From Cyclobacterium jeungdonense (GTDB lineage: Bacteria; Bacteroidota; Bacteroidia; Cytophagales; Cyclobacteriaceae): a stretch of 64,000 bases of DNA. Below, piece after piece: positions 1 to 9,294 of the stretch (within the stretch, counting starts at the first letter, position 1; each line of letters starts with the position of its first letter). Under the pieces are notes generated by a model that saw only the letters and a program-made list of their open reading frames with translations, was not told the DNA's origin and did not search any database. The translations under genes were made by a program, and so were the position numbers. The DNA lies in NCBI RefSeq assembly GCF_010994275.1, contig NZ_WMCD01000001.1, positions 930,001-994,000 on the forward strand. The letters are read 5' to 3'.

Positions 1-599
1 CTTTCTACGGCTATCCGCGTGCCGGGCCTTGTCAATGCCATAAAGGCAAGGGAAATAGCATGCATGGCTCCCGAAGTGCTGACCAGGTCCTGTGTTCCTA
101 AATTACCCGACCAGGTAAAGGACCACTTGGCAATGTTTTTCCGTAAACGAAGGTTACCTTGGATGTCATCATACCCAGTTCCCCCGGAAGACAAAGTTTG
201 CGTTGCTTTCTGCAGGCATTTATTTAATCTGGCCACAGGAAAAAAGCTCTCGTCCGGTACACTCAGGGATAGCTGAGTGATTTCCTTGTTGACAAAATTA
301 CGGAAAACCTTTCCAATCAACCCATCGTCTGCGGGATCGGCAGGATGATTTTGGGGCATGCTCGCGTCGGGTACCGGCAGTCGTTGATCTGCTTTTTCGC
401 AGACAAAAAACCCCGCCTGCGGCCGGGAAACAATGCAAGATCTGCTTTCCAATACCAGGTAGGCTTGAATAACCGTATTTTTGCTCACCCCATATTCCTT
501 GCTTACGGTGCGAATGGAAGGCATCTTATCCCCTACTTTCAGACTGCCTTTCTTAATAAGTCCCTCAAAATTAGTCGCCAACTCCTGATACAATGTCAT
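1..599 (-). CDS. MocR/PdxR-type GntR regulator with aminotransferase domain (partial, C-terminus beyond left edge)
   Basis: The minus strand is open from an ATG at 599 to the window edge, giving about 199 codons. Residues 1-65 form a GntR-type winged helix: MTLYQELATNF, then MPSIRTVSKEYGVSKNTV, the usual recognition-helix pattern. A linker follows, and then the start of a fold-type I aminotransferase domain (SLSVPDESFFPVARL, SSGGTGYDDIQGNLRLRKNI, STSGAMHAISLAFMALTRPG). This two-domain order defines MocR-type PLP-dependent regulators, which often control vitamin B6, amino-acid or transporter genes. The target is unknown. The gene is divergent from the DinB-like gene at 734, so the 135 bp between them may carry a shared operator. 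The PLP lysine lies outside the window and cannot be checked. Confidence 0.85.
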   Translation of the reverse strand, partial: MTLYQELATNFEGLIKKGSLKVGDKMPSIRTVSKEYGVSKNTVIQAYLVLESRSCIVSRPQAGFFVCEKADQRLPVPDASMPQNHPADPADDGLIGKVFRNFVNKEITQLSLSVPDESFFPVARLNKCLQKATQTLSSGGTGYDDIQGNLRLRKNIAKWSFTWSGNLGTQDLVSTSGAMHAISLAFMALTRPGTRIAVE

Positions 600-624
600 T
601 TATTCTTGCTTTAACTGTACCCTT

Positions 625-654
625 CAAAATTAAATAAATTGTATCTGTAACCAA
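625..654 (-). promoter_or_regulatory. Bacteroidota-type promoter for the MocR gene
   Basis: On the minus strand a TTG (652-654) is followed by exactly 19 bases and then TAATTTTG (625-632). This matches the Bacteroidota sigma-ABfr consensus TTG-N19-TAnnTTTG. The -7 element lies about 25 bp upstream of the ATG at 599, which implies a short 5' leader. It was seen by eye only. Confidence 0.6.
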
Positions 655-733
655 TGATTATTCCTTCGTTTCTTTGTCATCTCATATGGATTTTTCGTAT
701 TAGGGTTATCCATTCCCTCCTGAAATAGTATCA

Positions 734-1261
734 ATGAATTTGGAAGTTCTAAAATACCCTATTGGGAGGTTTCAGCTCCCGGAATTGGTTACCGCAGAAA
801 CGGTGGATCAAGCGATCCTGGCTATTAAACGTCTTCCGGAGAATCTGAAAGAGGTGCTGTGCAATTTATCGGATGAAATGCTTGAAAGAAAGTATCGTCC
901 TGGGGGTTGGACCATCCGGCAAGTGGTGCATCACCTTGCGGATAGCCACATGAACGCCTACATGCGTTTTAAGTTGGCTTTGACGGAAGAAAATCCAGTT
1001 ATTAAACCCTACAAAGAGAATCTTTGGGCAGATCTTGCCGATAGTAAACTTGGATTGGATGGATCCGTTAATATACTGACAGGTGTCCATGAACGATGGG
1101 GTTACCTTATGCTGAATATGACCGAAGGGCAGTGGAATAGAAGGTTTTTTCATCCGGAGCGAGACAAATCTATATCCCTGCAAAGCAATGCCTTGCTGTA
1201 TCATTGGCATGGAAACCACCATTTGGCCCATATTCATCAAGCAATAACACTAGAAAATTAA
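734..1261 (+). CDS. DinB/YfiT-family putative thiol (bacillithiol) transferase
   Basis: This 175-residue protein matches the YfiT branch of the DinB four-helix metal enzymes. These are putative bacillithiol S-transferases or metal-dependent hydrolases acting on electrophiles in the cytosol. It starts with the family-typical YPIGRF segment. Histidines suited to metal binding lie at residues 66-67 (RQVVHHLADSH) and in the C-terminal HWHGNHHLAHIHQ segment (157-168). The length is normal for the family. The ATG at 734 is the only sensible start. ilvE follows 19 bp downstream on the same strand and may be cotranscribed. The exact thiol cofactor and substrate are not evident. Confidence 0.85.
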   Translation: MNLEVLKYPIGRFQLPELVTAETVDQAILAIKRLPENLKEVLCNLSDEMLERKYRPGGWTIRQVVHHLADSHMNAYMRFKLALTEENPVIKPYKENLWADLADSKLGLDGSVNILTGVHERWGYLMLNMTEGQWNRRFFHPERDKSISLQSNALLYHWHGNHHLAHIHQAITLEN

Positions 1262-1280
1262 CCAATTATTAAGACATATC

Positions 1281-2324
1281 ATGAACGAAACTGAAACCCG
1301 AAAACCCGACTTTGATTTTGAAAACTTCACTTTTGGGGTTCAATCTACCGATCGAATGCTCCTGGCTGCTTACCAAAAGGGTGAGTGGACGGAATACCGC
1401 ATTGCTCCGGTACAGTCCATTTCCTTATCTCCATTGGCCATGTGTTTTCACTACGGGCAAACAGTATTTGAAGGACTCAAGGCCTTTCGGATGACGGACG
1501 GCAAAATAAATATATTCCGTATGGAAAGCCATTGGAAACGAATGAACCGCTCTCTGGAAAGAATGGCCATGCCGCCTTTGCCTCGTACTCTTTTTATGGA
1601 TGGAATTTTGGAGCTGTTAAAAATGGAATCGGATTGGGTAATCGATGATCCAGACTATTCCCTTTACATCCGTCCGTTTGTCATCGCTACTGAAAATAAA
1701 TTGGGGGTGGATGCTTCGCAGGAATACTTATTTATGGTGGTATTGTCTCCTATGCGAGCCTACTATAACAAGCCACTCAAAGTAAAAGTAGAGACCGACT
1801 ACATCCGATCTGCCAGAGGAGGCGCCGGTGCAGCAAAAAACGGAGGTAATTATGGTGCCTCATTACTTCCTCAAATCAATGCCAAAAAAGAAGGATTCGA
1901 CCAGATTATCTGGCTAGATGCCAAAGAAAAAAAGTATATTGAGGAATCGGGAACCATGAATATTCTATTTATTCTGAATGGCAACACACTGGTCACACCC
2001 GCCCTTAGCGATAGCATATTGGATGGCATTACCCGTGATTCCTTGCTGAAATTGGCTAGCGAAGAGGGGTTTACAGTAGAAGAAAGACAAGTGGCCATTG
2101 AAGAGATCGTTGAACGGATTGAAAACGGGGAGCGTGTGGAAGCATTTGGCGCAGGAACTGCCGCCGTTATTTCTCCGATCGAAACTATCAGCTACAAAGG
2201 TAAATCCCATGCTACTTACCTTGAGCCGGATGCCGGAATGTATCGGCTAAAAAATAAACTCTCGGCCGTTCGAAAAGGAATGAACCCGGATACTTACGGT
2301 TGGAACCAATTGCTGGACGCCTGA
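1281..2324 (+). CDS. ilvE: Branched-chain amino acid aminotransferase
   Basis: This is a fold-type IV PLP aminotransferase of 347 residues, the usual length for the BCAT family. It carries out the last transamination in leucine, isoleucine and valine synthesis and the first in their breakdown. CFHYGQTVFEGLKAFR near residue 55 is the BCAT N-terminal signature. The Schiff-base lysine is K186 in SARGGAGAAKNGGNYGAS. The C-terminal EAFGAGTAAVISPI segment holds the phosphate-binding loop. It lies just downstream of the DinB-like gene and converges on arfB. The intergenic stretch contains only a weak small inverted repeat (around 2374-2388). Confidence 0.95.
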   Translation: MNETETRKPDFDFENFTFGVQSTDRMLLAAYQKGEWTEYRIAPVQSISLSPLAMCFHYGQTVFEGLKAFRMTDGKINIFRMESHWKRMNRSLERMAMPPLPRTLFMDGILELLKMESDWVIDDPDYSLYIRPFVIATENKLGVDASQEYLFMVVLSPMRAYYNKPLKVKVETDYIRSARGGAGAAKNGGNYGASLLPQINAKKEGFDQIIWLDAKEKKYIEESGTMNILFILNGNTLVTPALSDSILDGITRDSLLKLASEEGFTVEERQVAIEEIVERIENGERVEAFGAGTAAVISPIETISYKGKSHATYLEPDAGMYRLKNKLSAVRKGMNPDTYGWNQLLDA

Positions 2325-2421
2325 GGTGAAAAGTTGCGATGATACAGGAACCTTATAAGAAGGATTATTTTTCTGACTATTAGTCAGTCTATTTAAATCA
2401 GTTTTAAGTTCTTTTCTGAAT

Positions 2422-2838
2422 CTACCAATCCTTTCCCCGAAGCTGTTTCTTTTCGGATTGGATCTTTTTGGCTTTCAGTCTTTTTTCTTTGGCTGCTCTA
2501 CCTGGTTTGGTAGCAATTCTAGGTTTCTTCTTATGAAACGCTTTTTTCAATAGGCCATAGAATTTTTTTATGGCTTTTTTCTTATTTTGAATTTGAGAAC
2601 GGGAATCCTGGGAGGTGATGACTAAATTACCCTCCTTATCCAACTTTTTAGTCAATTTTCGAAGCAAAATGGCCTTTTCATGGTCCAGCAGCAAATTGGA
2701 TTGGGGTATATTGAACAATAATATAATTTTGGTATTCACCTTGTTTACATGTTGCCCACCTGGTCCACTGCTTTTACTGGCCTGAAAGGATATTTCCGGG
2801 TTAAAAAACTCTTCTTTTATTTTTTGAGTAATAGACAT
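2422..2838 (-). CDS. arfB: Alternative ribosome-rescue factor ArfB (peptidyl-tRNA hydrolase, YaeJ)
   Basis: This 138-residue protein has the release-factor domain signature SSGPGGQHVNKVNTK, with the catalytic GGQ at residues 27-29. A highly basic C-terminal tail, rich in Lys and Arg and ending KKQLRGKDW, follows. In ArfB that tail enters the empty mRNA channel of stalled ribosomes, and the GGQ loop then hydrolyses peptidyl-tRNA. The short length and lack of codon-recognition domains distinguish it from RF1/RF2. It starts 28 bp downstream of the gluconokinase/6PGDH stop on the same strand and is probably transcribed with it. Confidence 0.93.
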   Translation of the reverse strand: MSITQKIKEEFFNPEISFQASKSSGPGGQHVNKVNTKIILLFNIPQSNLLLDHEKAILLRKLTKKLDKEGNLVITSQDSRSQIQNKKKAIKKFYGLLKKAFHKKKPRIATKPGRAAKEKRLKAKKIQSEKKQLRGKDW

Positions 2839-2866
2839 ACATGGTTTTAACTACAATTGAAAGGGA

Positions 2867-4768
2867 TTATTTCGGCTTCCATTCCGTGTGAAAATACTTC
2901 TCCGAATCACCATCAATCCGCTGATAGGTATGGGCTCCAAAATAATCCCGCTGTGCCTGAATCAGGTTGGCAGAAGAATTTGCCGTTATGGCTCCCAGGA
3001 AATAATTAATAGCGCTGGATAGTAACGGCACGGAAAAACCATGTTGCAGTGCCTGTCCCACCACATAGGAAAGGTCATTTTGGTAGCCTTTTAATGCCGT
3101 AACGGCTTCATAATTAAGCAAAATGCGATTATTTTCCTTGAATAGATCCACCAGCTCTTCCATCAGCCTGGAGCGAATGATGCAGCCATTGGTCCACACG
3201 CGGGCAATCTCGGAGAAATTCAAGTTCCAGTTGTTTTTTTCGGATACCTCCAACATTAGGGAGAAGCCCGCATCGTGGTTGATAATTCTTGCTGCCTGGT
3301 AGGAAGCCTGAAGCCTATCCAGAAAAGCTTCCTTTTCTTCAATACCTGAAATTTTTTCCGGATTATACAATCCGGCAGCAATCATTCGAAACGGCTTCCT
3401 GGCTGACAGGTTCCTGGCCATTACGGCTTCAGTCAATACGCCATAGGGTACGCCGTATTCCAGAGCCGTAGCCACGGACCATCCACCGGTTCCTTTCTGG
3501 GCGGCCTGGTCCAGAATTTTATCCAATATAATTTCTCCGTTTTCTTTTTTCCGCAAAATATCAATGGTTATTTCCAGCAGGTAGCTGGACAAATCACTAT
3601 CCATCCAGGCTTCAAAATTTTCGGCTATCTCCTCTATGGGCATCTCCAGGTAATGCCGCATAAGGTAGTAAACCTCGGTTATTACCTGCATTTCCCCGTA
3701 TTCAATGCTATTATGCACCATTTTGACAAAATGCCCGGAGCCCTCCGGTCCTACATAAGTCATACAGGCCTTGCCCTTGAAATCCTTAGCGGCTATTTTC
3801 TCCAAAAAAGGGGCCATTTGCAGGAAGCCCTGTTTATCCCCTCCAGGCATCAGGGAAGGTCCGAATCTGGCTCCTTCCTCTCCACCCGAAACACCCATTC
3901 CCAAAAACAATAGGTCTTTTTCTTTTAAATAGCGGCTTCTGGAAATGGTATCTTTATAGTAGGAGTTGCCTCCATCCACAAGCAAGTCCCCCTGCTCCAG
4001 GTAAGGTAGCAACTCATTGATTTGCTGATCTACCACCTCTCCGGCCGGAATCATCATCAATACCTTTTTGGGGGATTGAAGACTTTCCATAAATGACTTT
4101 AGCTGATCAAACGCACGAACCTGACTCAATTCCGGATTGGCTTCAAGAACTTTTTCCGCTATTTTTTCCTCTTTGCCCGGGACGTGCCTGTTATAAATCG
4201 ACAGGCTGGTTTGTTGATCTGCGAGGTTGAGGGCCAGGTTTTTTCCCATGACTCCCATTCCAATGATGCCTATTTCAGATTTTTTTTCCATTGCACTCAA
4301 TTTTTTCGTTATTTCTTCCACCACTTTTTCCGGCGCCATCTTCACAGATACTTTCCAGCCATAATCGGGAATTTCCAAGGTATCCATCTGAGAATCCAGT
4401 AAAGCAGGATTCATAAAATGCCCCACCCTGCCGGCCAACCTGGACTTAATCAGGCTTTTATTGGCTTGTAGCAAAACCCATTGAATTTGTGGTACCACCT
4501 TTAAAATTCTCCGGTATTTTTCATTCAGCGCCGAACAAGCCAAAACCGCCCCCCCCTCCTTTTCCCAGGAAATCATATTCCTCGCAATATTATTCAACCA
4601 GGGAATGCGATCCTCGTCGGTCAGGGGAATTCCAGCATTCATTTTCTCCTTGTTGGCTTTCGGATGAAATTGATCCCCATCGTAAAAAGGAACATCAAGT
4701 TGAGCAGAAAGTAACGCTCCAATGGTGGATTTGCCACAGCCGGTGACGCCGTAAAGAACTATAATCAT
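2867..4768 (-). CDS. Bifunctional gluconokinase / 6-phosphogluconate dehydrogenase fusion
   Basis: Two complete enzymes are joined in one frame. Residues 1-160 are a GntK-type kinase: the Walker A GVTGCGKST at 7-15, then GDQFHP and GHFMNPALLDSQ, which makes 6-phosphogluconate from gluconate. Residues 163-633 are a full-length 6-phosphogluconate dehydrogenase: Rossmann GIIGMGVMG at 167-175, YVGPEGSGHFVKMVHNSIEY with the catalytic Lys, and a C-terminus ending HTEWKPK. That domain oxidises the product to ribulose 5-phosphate and CO2. The fusion therefore performs two successive steps of gluconate entry into the pentose phosphate pathway. I chose the ATG at 4768, which lies directly before the kinase P-loop strand; a TTG 15 bp upstream is less likely. 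Confidence 0.93.
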   Translation of the reverse strand: MIIVLYGVTGCGKSTIGALLSAQLDVPFYDGDQFHPKANKEKMNAGIPLTDEDRIPWLNNIARNMISWEKEGGAVLACSALNEKYRRILKVVPQIQWVLLQANKSLIKSRLAGRVGHFMNPALLDSQMDTLEIPDYGWKVSVKMAPEKVVEEITKKLSAMEKKSEIGIIGMGVMGKNLALNLADQQTSLSIYNRHVPGKEEKIAEKVLEANPELSQVRAFDQLKSFMESLQSPKKVLMMIPAGEVVDQQINELLPYLEQGDLLVDGGNSYYKDTISRSRYLKEKDLLFLGMGVSGGEEGARFGPSLMPGGDKQGFLQMAPFLEKIAAKDFKGKACMTYVGPEGSGHFVKMVHNSIEYGEMQVITEVYYLMRHYLEMPIEEIAENFEAWMDSDLSSYLLEITIDILRKKENGEIILDKILDQAAQKGTGGWSVATALEYGVPYGVLTEAVMARNLSARKPFRMIAAGLYNPEKISGIEEKEAFLDRLQASYQAARIINHDAGFSLMLEVSEKNNWNLNFSEIARVWTNGCIIRSRLMEELVDLFKENNRILLNYEAVTALKGYQNDLSYVVGQALQHGFSVPLLSSAINYFLGAITANSSANLIQAQRDYFGAHTYQRIDGDSEKYFHTEWKPK

Positions 4769-4887
4769 ATACGAAATTAGCAAAATTCACCCGGATCGAA
4801 TCAATTTAATGACTAATTTTGCCTTCTGAACCATAGGTTCCGGTTTTGTTGTTATAATTGAAATTTTAGGCTCGGAAAAGGTAGAAG

Positions 4888-6102
4888 ATGCATCAAATCA
4901 AAAAAAGAGTGGTCGTAGGGCTTTCCGGTGGTGTGGATAGTTCGGTCGCGGCCAGTTTGTTAGTGGATCAGGGATACGAAGTTATTGGCTTGTTTATGAA
5001 AAACTGGCACGATGAATCCGTTACTTTATCCAACGAATGCCCCTGGGAAGAAGACAGCACCGATGCCATGCTGGTAGCCCAAAAACTTGGAATTCCTTTT
5101 CAGGCTATTGACCTGAGCGAGGATTATAAAGAACGGATAGTCGATTACATGTTTGCCGAATACCAGGCAGGCAGAACACCAAATCCGGATATTCTCTGTA
5201 ACCGGGAAATAAAATTTGATACATTTCTAAAAACAGCTTTGAAACTAAAGGCAGACTTTGTGGCCACCGGTCATTATTGTCAAAAAGGCGAGGAAGAAAT
5301 TGATGGTAAGCGGGTTTACCGTTTGTTGGCAGGTGCCGATGCCAATAAGGATCAAAGCTATTTCTTATGCCAACTAAACCAGGAGCAATTATCCAAAGCC
5401 CTTTTCCCAATCGGTCACCTTCAAAAATCCGAGGTCCGGAAAATTGCTGCCTCGCTGGACCTGGTGACTGCGGATAAGAAAGATAGCCAGGGTTTGTGTT
5501 TTATTGGCAAAGTAAGACTTCCTGATTTTCTGCAACAACAACTAAAGCCAAAAAAAGGAAAGGTGATAGCCGTGCCGGAATCATCCCTGTTATACCAAGC
5601 CAACCGCGTTCCAGCCGGGATGGATCCCGCCGACTATGATCAGGAAATCCTGGAAGATATTTGCCTCCCCCAACAATACAAGGAAAGCGATGGGGAAATC
5701 GTTGGTGAACATAATGGGGCCCACTATTTCACGATAGGACAGCGAAAGGGGTTGAACATAGGAGGCACTGGAAAACCCCTGTTTGTCATCAGCACAGACA
5801 CCCGGGAAAATATTATCTATACCGGTATGGGCGAAGAACACCCGGGATTATTGCGACATGGACTGTTTGTACCAACTGCTGATATCCATTGGATACGTCC
5901 CGATAAGGCATTGAAAGTGGGTGAAACAGCCGAATACCTTGCGAGGATTCGCTACCGGCAACCCTTATCCAAAGCCATGCTGCGGATGAAGGAGGATGGC
6001 TTGTATGTCATTTTTGAAAATGCCCAGCGCGGGATTGCCTCCGGCCAATTTGTGGCCTGGTACGAAGAAAATGAGGCCATTGGTTCCGGAGTCATTGCCT
6101 GA
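4888..6102 (+). CDS. mnmA: tRNA-specific 2-thiouridylase MnmA
   Basis: This 404-residue protein thiolates U34 of the Lys, Glu and Gln tRNAs in the cytosol. The PP-loop SGGVDSS is at residues 13-19. The catalytic cysteine pair is C104 ([10 protein letters not shown]) and C204 ([11 protein letters not shown]). [15 protein letters not shown] marks the central domain. It diverges from the gluconokinase fusion. A TAATTTTG -7-like element at 4814-4821 lies 67 bp upstream of the ATG, but no TTG is found at the right spacing. The pseudouridine synthase gene starts 1 bp after its stop, so the two RNA-modification genes are almost certainly one transcript. Confidence 0.96.
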   Translation: MHQIKKRVVVGLSGGVDSSVAASLLVDQGYEVIGLFMKNWHDESVTLSNECPWEEDSTDAMLVAQKLGIPFQAIDLSEDYKERIVDYMFAEYQAGRTPNPDILCNREIKFDTFLKTALKLKADFVATGHYCQKGEEEIDGKRVYRLLAGADANKDQSYFLCQLNQEQLSKALFPIGHLQKSEVRKIAASLDLVTADKKDSQGLCFIGKVRLPDFLQQQLKPKKGKVIAVPESSLLYQANRVPAGMDPADYDQEILEDICLPQQYKESDGEIVGEHNGAHYFTIGQRKGLNIGGTGKPLFVISTDTRENIIYTGMGEEHPGLLRHGLFVPTADIHWIRPDKALKVGETAEYLARIRYRQPLSKAMLRMKEDGLYVIFENAQRGIASGQFVAWYEENEAIGSGVIA

Positions 6103-6103
6103 T

Positions 6104-6820
6104 ATGAGGCAACTACCCCTTCTTTTTGAGGATACCAATTACCTGGCGATAAACAAGCCTGTAGGCGTATTGGTACACAAAACGCCTCTGGAACGAAGCC
6201 CGGATGCCTTATTTGCCGTTGAACTACTGAGCAGTCAGGTAGGGTATAAAGTCTATCCGTTGCACCGAATTGACCGACCTACCTCCGGCGTATTGCTATT
6301 TGCTAAAAACGCTCCGGCCGCTTCCCGCATACAACCCGAATTTGCTGGTACTTCTATTAAAAAAGAATACCTGGCTATCGTTCGTGGTTACATGCCACAT
6401 GCTCATGCACTCATTGACCAGCCCCTCGCAAAGGATATGGAGTTTGAACTACAGGAAGCACTGACAGAATATTGGAGCCTGGCCCAAACCGAGATCCCTT
6501 ACGCTTCCTCCAACAGGTACGCCAGCAGCAGGTATTCCCTGGTGAAAATCTATCCGCATACCGGTAGAATGCATCAGATCAGAAGGCATTTTGCGCATAT
6601 ACGCCATTACATTATTGGAGACAAAACGCACGGGGATAATAAACAAAATAAGTTTTTCGATCGTCACTTCCAGATGAGCTTCATGCTGCTCCATGCCTGG
6701 AAACTGACCTTTAATCACCCTGAATCCGACGAAAATATTACTATTCAGGCTCCCGCACCGACTCATTTTCAGGAAATGAGCCAAAATTTGGGTTGGGAAC
6801 CGAGGGAATTTTTCCCCTGA
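6104..6820 (+). CDS. truC: RluA-family pseudouridine synthase (TruC-like)
   Basis: The 238-residue protein starts at the ATG 1 bp after the mnmA stop. An upstream start at 5996 in the same frame would overlap mnmA by 107 bp and adds no conserved sequence. FEDTNYLAINKPVGVLVHK opens the catalytic domain and HRIDRPTSGVLLFAK carries the catalytic Asp, D57. KIYPHTGRMHQIRRHFAHI is the C-terminal RluA-family motif. There is no S4 RNA-binding domain, and the size fits TruC, which modifies U65 of tRNAs. Assignment to TruC rather than another short RluA paralogue is by size and the mnmA neighbour only. Confidence 0.85.
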   Translation: MRQLPLLFEDTNYLAINKPVGVLVHKTPLERSPDALFAVELLSSQVGYKVYPLHRIDRPTSGVLLFAKNAPAASRIQPEFAGTSIKKEYLAIVRGYMPHAHALIDQPLAKDMEFELQEALTEYWSLAQTEIPYASSNRYASSRYSLVKIYPHTGRMHQIRRHFAHIRHYIIGDKTHGDNKQNKFFDRHFQMSFMLLHAWKLTFNHPESDENITIQAPAPTHFQEMSQNLGWEPREFFP

Positions 6821-6864
6821 TTACCCTAAAATAAATACCTATATTTAAATCAAAAAAATAAGAA

Positions 6865-8349
6865 ATGAACATCAAACTAGTTTCAATTGGCTTCGCTTGT
6901 TTAATGATGTTTTCTTTTTTCCAGGCAACCGCTCAAAAAGAAAACATAGATGCAATTCTAGAGGAAGCCGAAGCCCTTTCCCATTTCAAATTTTTGGCAG
7001 CCGATGAACTGATGGGCAGGGACCCAGCGAGGCCTGAAATAGATATTGCAGCACTTTATATTGCCAATCAATTTGAGAAATACGGTGCCCGGCCTGTAGA
7101 GGGCTTAAACGGGTATTACCAGCATGTTCCATTTATGTACTCCAGCCCTCCGGAAATTGGAGAAATCCATTGGAATCAGGATACATTAAACCATGGTGAT
7201 GAGCTCCTGGTGCTGGGAGGCCGGGACATTTCCGGTGAATTTGAACTGGTGGTAGCCGGCTATGGGCTGGAAGAGGATTATGAAGGAAAGGACGTTACCG
7301 GTAAATGGGTAGTAGTCCGGGTGGGTGCTCCTGGCAGACTATCTCCGGCCGAACTTTTTGCAGCGGGAAGAGAAAAAACAGCACTAGCGCAAGAAAAAGG
7401 GGCACTGGGATTGATCGAAATGTACAATGTGCCCACCACTCCCTGGAGTCTTTTGGTTAATTACCTGAATAAACCTCAAATGGGGCTGGACACCAATCCG
7501 GATACCGACAAGGCTTTTCCCTATTTGTGGATGAAGGACCTGAGCAGCGAAATAATCAATGCCATGAATTCAGGGGCTACTACCATGAAAATTCAGGTCA
7601 CCGGTAAAATCAACAAAAAGATCACCGGAAAAAATGTGGTGGCCTTTATACCGGGAACAGATGAAAAACTAAAAGAGGAGTATGTCATGTTATCTGCCCA
7701 TTATGACCATTTGGGAGTAGGCACCCCTAATGCAGCAGGAGATTCCATTTATAATGGAGCCAGAGACAATGCAGTGGGAACGGCTGCTTTGATACAGGCG
7801 GCTGATTACTTTGGCGAGCATCCGCCCAAAAGATCTGTGCTCCTGTGCGCCTGGACGGCCGAGGAAAAAGGTTTGCTGGGATCGGGGTATTTTGCCGATA
7901 ATCCACCATTGGACTTGTCAAATATCATCTTTAACCTCAATATTGACAATGCCGGCTACAATGATACCAGTATGGTAACGGTAATTGGATTGGGAAGAAC
8001 TTCGGCCGATCATCATATTTCGGAAGCTGCGGAAGCATTTGGTCTAAAAGCTCTTTCCGACCCGGCACCCGAACAAGGGCTTTACGATCGCTCAGACAAT
8101 GTGAATTTTGCCAAAAAAGGGATTCCCGCTCCTACCTTCAGTCTGGGGTTTACTGCTTTCGATCAGGATGTGGCCGCCCATTACCATCAGGTTACCGATC
8201 AGGTAGATAATTTTGACCTGGACTATGCCCTCAAGTATTGGAAATCCTTTATTCTTGCAGCGGAAAACATTGCCAATGATCCCAATCAACCGCTTTGGAA
8301 TGCGGGGGATAAATACGAATCTGTTTCCAAAACCTTATATGGGGATTGA
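6865..8349 (+). CDS. Secreted M28-family zinc peptidase with PA-type insert
   Basis: This 494-residue protein has a signal peptide (residues 1-23, hydrophobic core ending ATAQ) and is probably periplasmic or secreted. Residues about 110-250 form a protease-associated-like insert. The catalytic domain has H279 and D281 in SAHYDHLGVG, DNAVGTAAL, the WTAEEKGLLGS glutamates, and a late His in DVAAHYHQVTDQVDNFD. These are the two-zinc ligand blocks of M28 aminopeptidases. Probable role: removal of N-terminal residues from external peptides. It follows truC by 44 bp but has its own AT-rich leader and may be independently transcribed. Confidence 0.9.
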   Translation: MNIKLVSIGFACLMMFSFFQATAQKENIDAILEEAEALSHFKFLAADELMGRDPARPEIDIAALYIANQFEKYGARPVEGLNGYYQHVPFMYSSPPEIGEIHWNQDTLNHGDELLVLGGRDISGEFELVVAGYGLEEDYEGKDVTGKWVVVRVGAPGRLSPAELFAAGREKTALAQEKGALGLIEMYNVPTTPWSLLVNYLNKPQMGLDTNPDTDKAFPYLWMKDLSSEIINAMNSGATTMKIQVTGKINKKITGKNVVAFIPGTDEKLKEEYVMLSAHYDHLGVGTPNAAGDSIYNGARDNAVGTAALIQAADYFGEHPPKRSVLLCAWTAEEKGLLGSGYFADNPPLDLSNIIFNLNIDNAGYNDTSMVTVIGLGRTSADHHISEAAEAFGLKALSDPAPEQGLYDRSDNVNFAKKGIPAPTFSLGFTAFDQDVAAHYHQVTDQVDNFDLDYALKYWKSFILAAENIANDPNQPLWNAGDKYESVSKTLYGD

Positions 8350-8454
8350 GTAGTCATTTGACCAAAAGAATGGCGTCTTTCTCCGGCTGATTTTTGATTG
8401 CGGATCAGGTGAAATCGATCTGGGTGTAAAACATGGACTACCGACGACGTTTTC

Positions 8455-8958
8455 TACGTCATCGATAGCGAAGCAATCTGAATCGAAGCGATTACGCCAG
8501 GAAATTGAAGAATGACATTGGAATACACCGGACGTATACGCATCCGCTCAGACTGCCGCGGGTGCATGGAATGTTTTCAATAGCTTTTGTTATTCTAAAA
8601 CGCACCCTCGCAGTGACGGTTCTGGTCGTCATCGCGAGCGTAGCGAAGCGATCTGAATCGAAGCGATTACGCTAGGAAATTGAAAAACGACAATGGAATA
8701 CACCGGACGTAAACCTATCCGTTCAGACTGCCACGGGTGTAAGGGATGTTGTCTATTGGTTTTTTTATTCAAAAACGCACCCTTGCAGTGACAGTTCCGG
8801 TCGTCATTGCGAGCGCAGCGAAGCAATCTGAATCAAAGCGATTACGCCAGGAAATTGAAGAATGACAATGGAATACACCGGACGTATACGTATCCGTTCA
8901 GACTGCCACGGGTGCATGGGATGTTTTCGATAGCTTTTGTTATTCAATAACGCACCCT
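8455..8958. repeat. Three tandem copies of a 170-175 bp repeat
   Basis: Copy 1 is 8455-8624, copy 2 is 8625-8799 and copy 3 is 8800-8958. Each begins with a GTCGTCATtGCGAGCg.AGCGAAG block, continues through ATTACGC.AGGAAATTGA and GGAATACACCGGACGTA, and ends with AACGCACCCT. Copies differ by scattered substitutions, and copy 1 has a 5-bp deletion near its start. A partial fourth copy of the first block lies at 9066-9110. No convincing open frame runs through the array. The period is far too long for CRISPR. The head block resembles the GCGAGCGNAGCGAAGC dispersed repeats common in bacterial intergenic DNA. Confidence 0.85.
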
Positions 8959-9294
8959 ACCGATGACGTGTTTGTTAAATCGCCGAAAATCAACATGATA
9001 AAAACCCACATCGTCATCCCGATTTCTGCGTTTAAAAAAAGTTAATTCTCGCAGTGACGGTTCCGGTCGTCATTGCGAGCCTTGCGAAGCGATCTGAACC
9101 GGAGCGTATCTGTAAGGGCTACTTAGATAAATATTTAAATGATTAGAATTTAACGAGTTAAAAAAAATACATCCTCATCCCGAATTCTGCGTTTTTTAAA
9201 AAGTTAATTTTCGCTTTGACAGTAGAGCCCGGCATCGGTAAAGATTTCAAAATAAGTAACCATTAACGAATGGATATTTAATATGTTATCGAAA

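Noticed and set aside
866..1240. Long minus-strand open frame opposite the DinB-like gene
   Set aside because: It is antisense to a well-supported gene, has no recognisable motif, and its composition follows the opposite strand's codon pattern.
2374..2388. Small inverted repeat CTGACT-ATT-AGTCAG between ilvE and arfB as a terminator
   Set aside because: The stem is only 6 bp, low in GC, and lacks a T tract on either strand.
8455..9110. Regularly spaced repeats as a CRISPR array
   Set aside because: The unit is 170-175 bp with the similarity running through the whole unit, so there are no unique spacers, and no cas gene is present.
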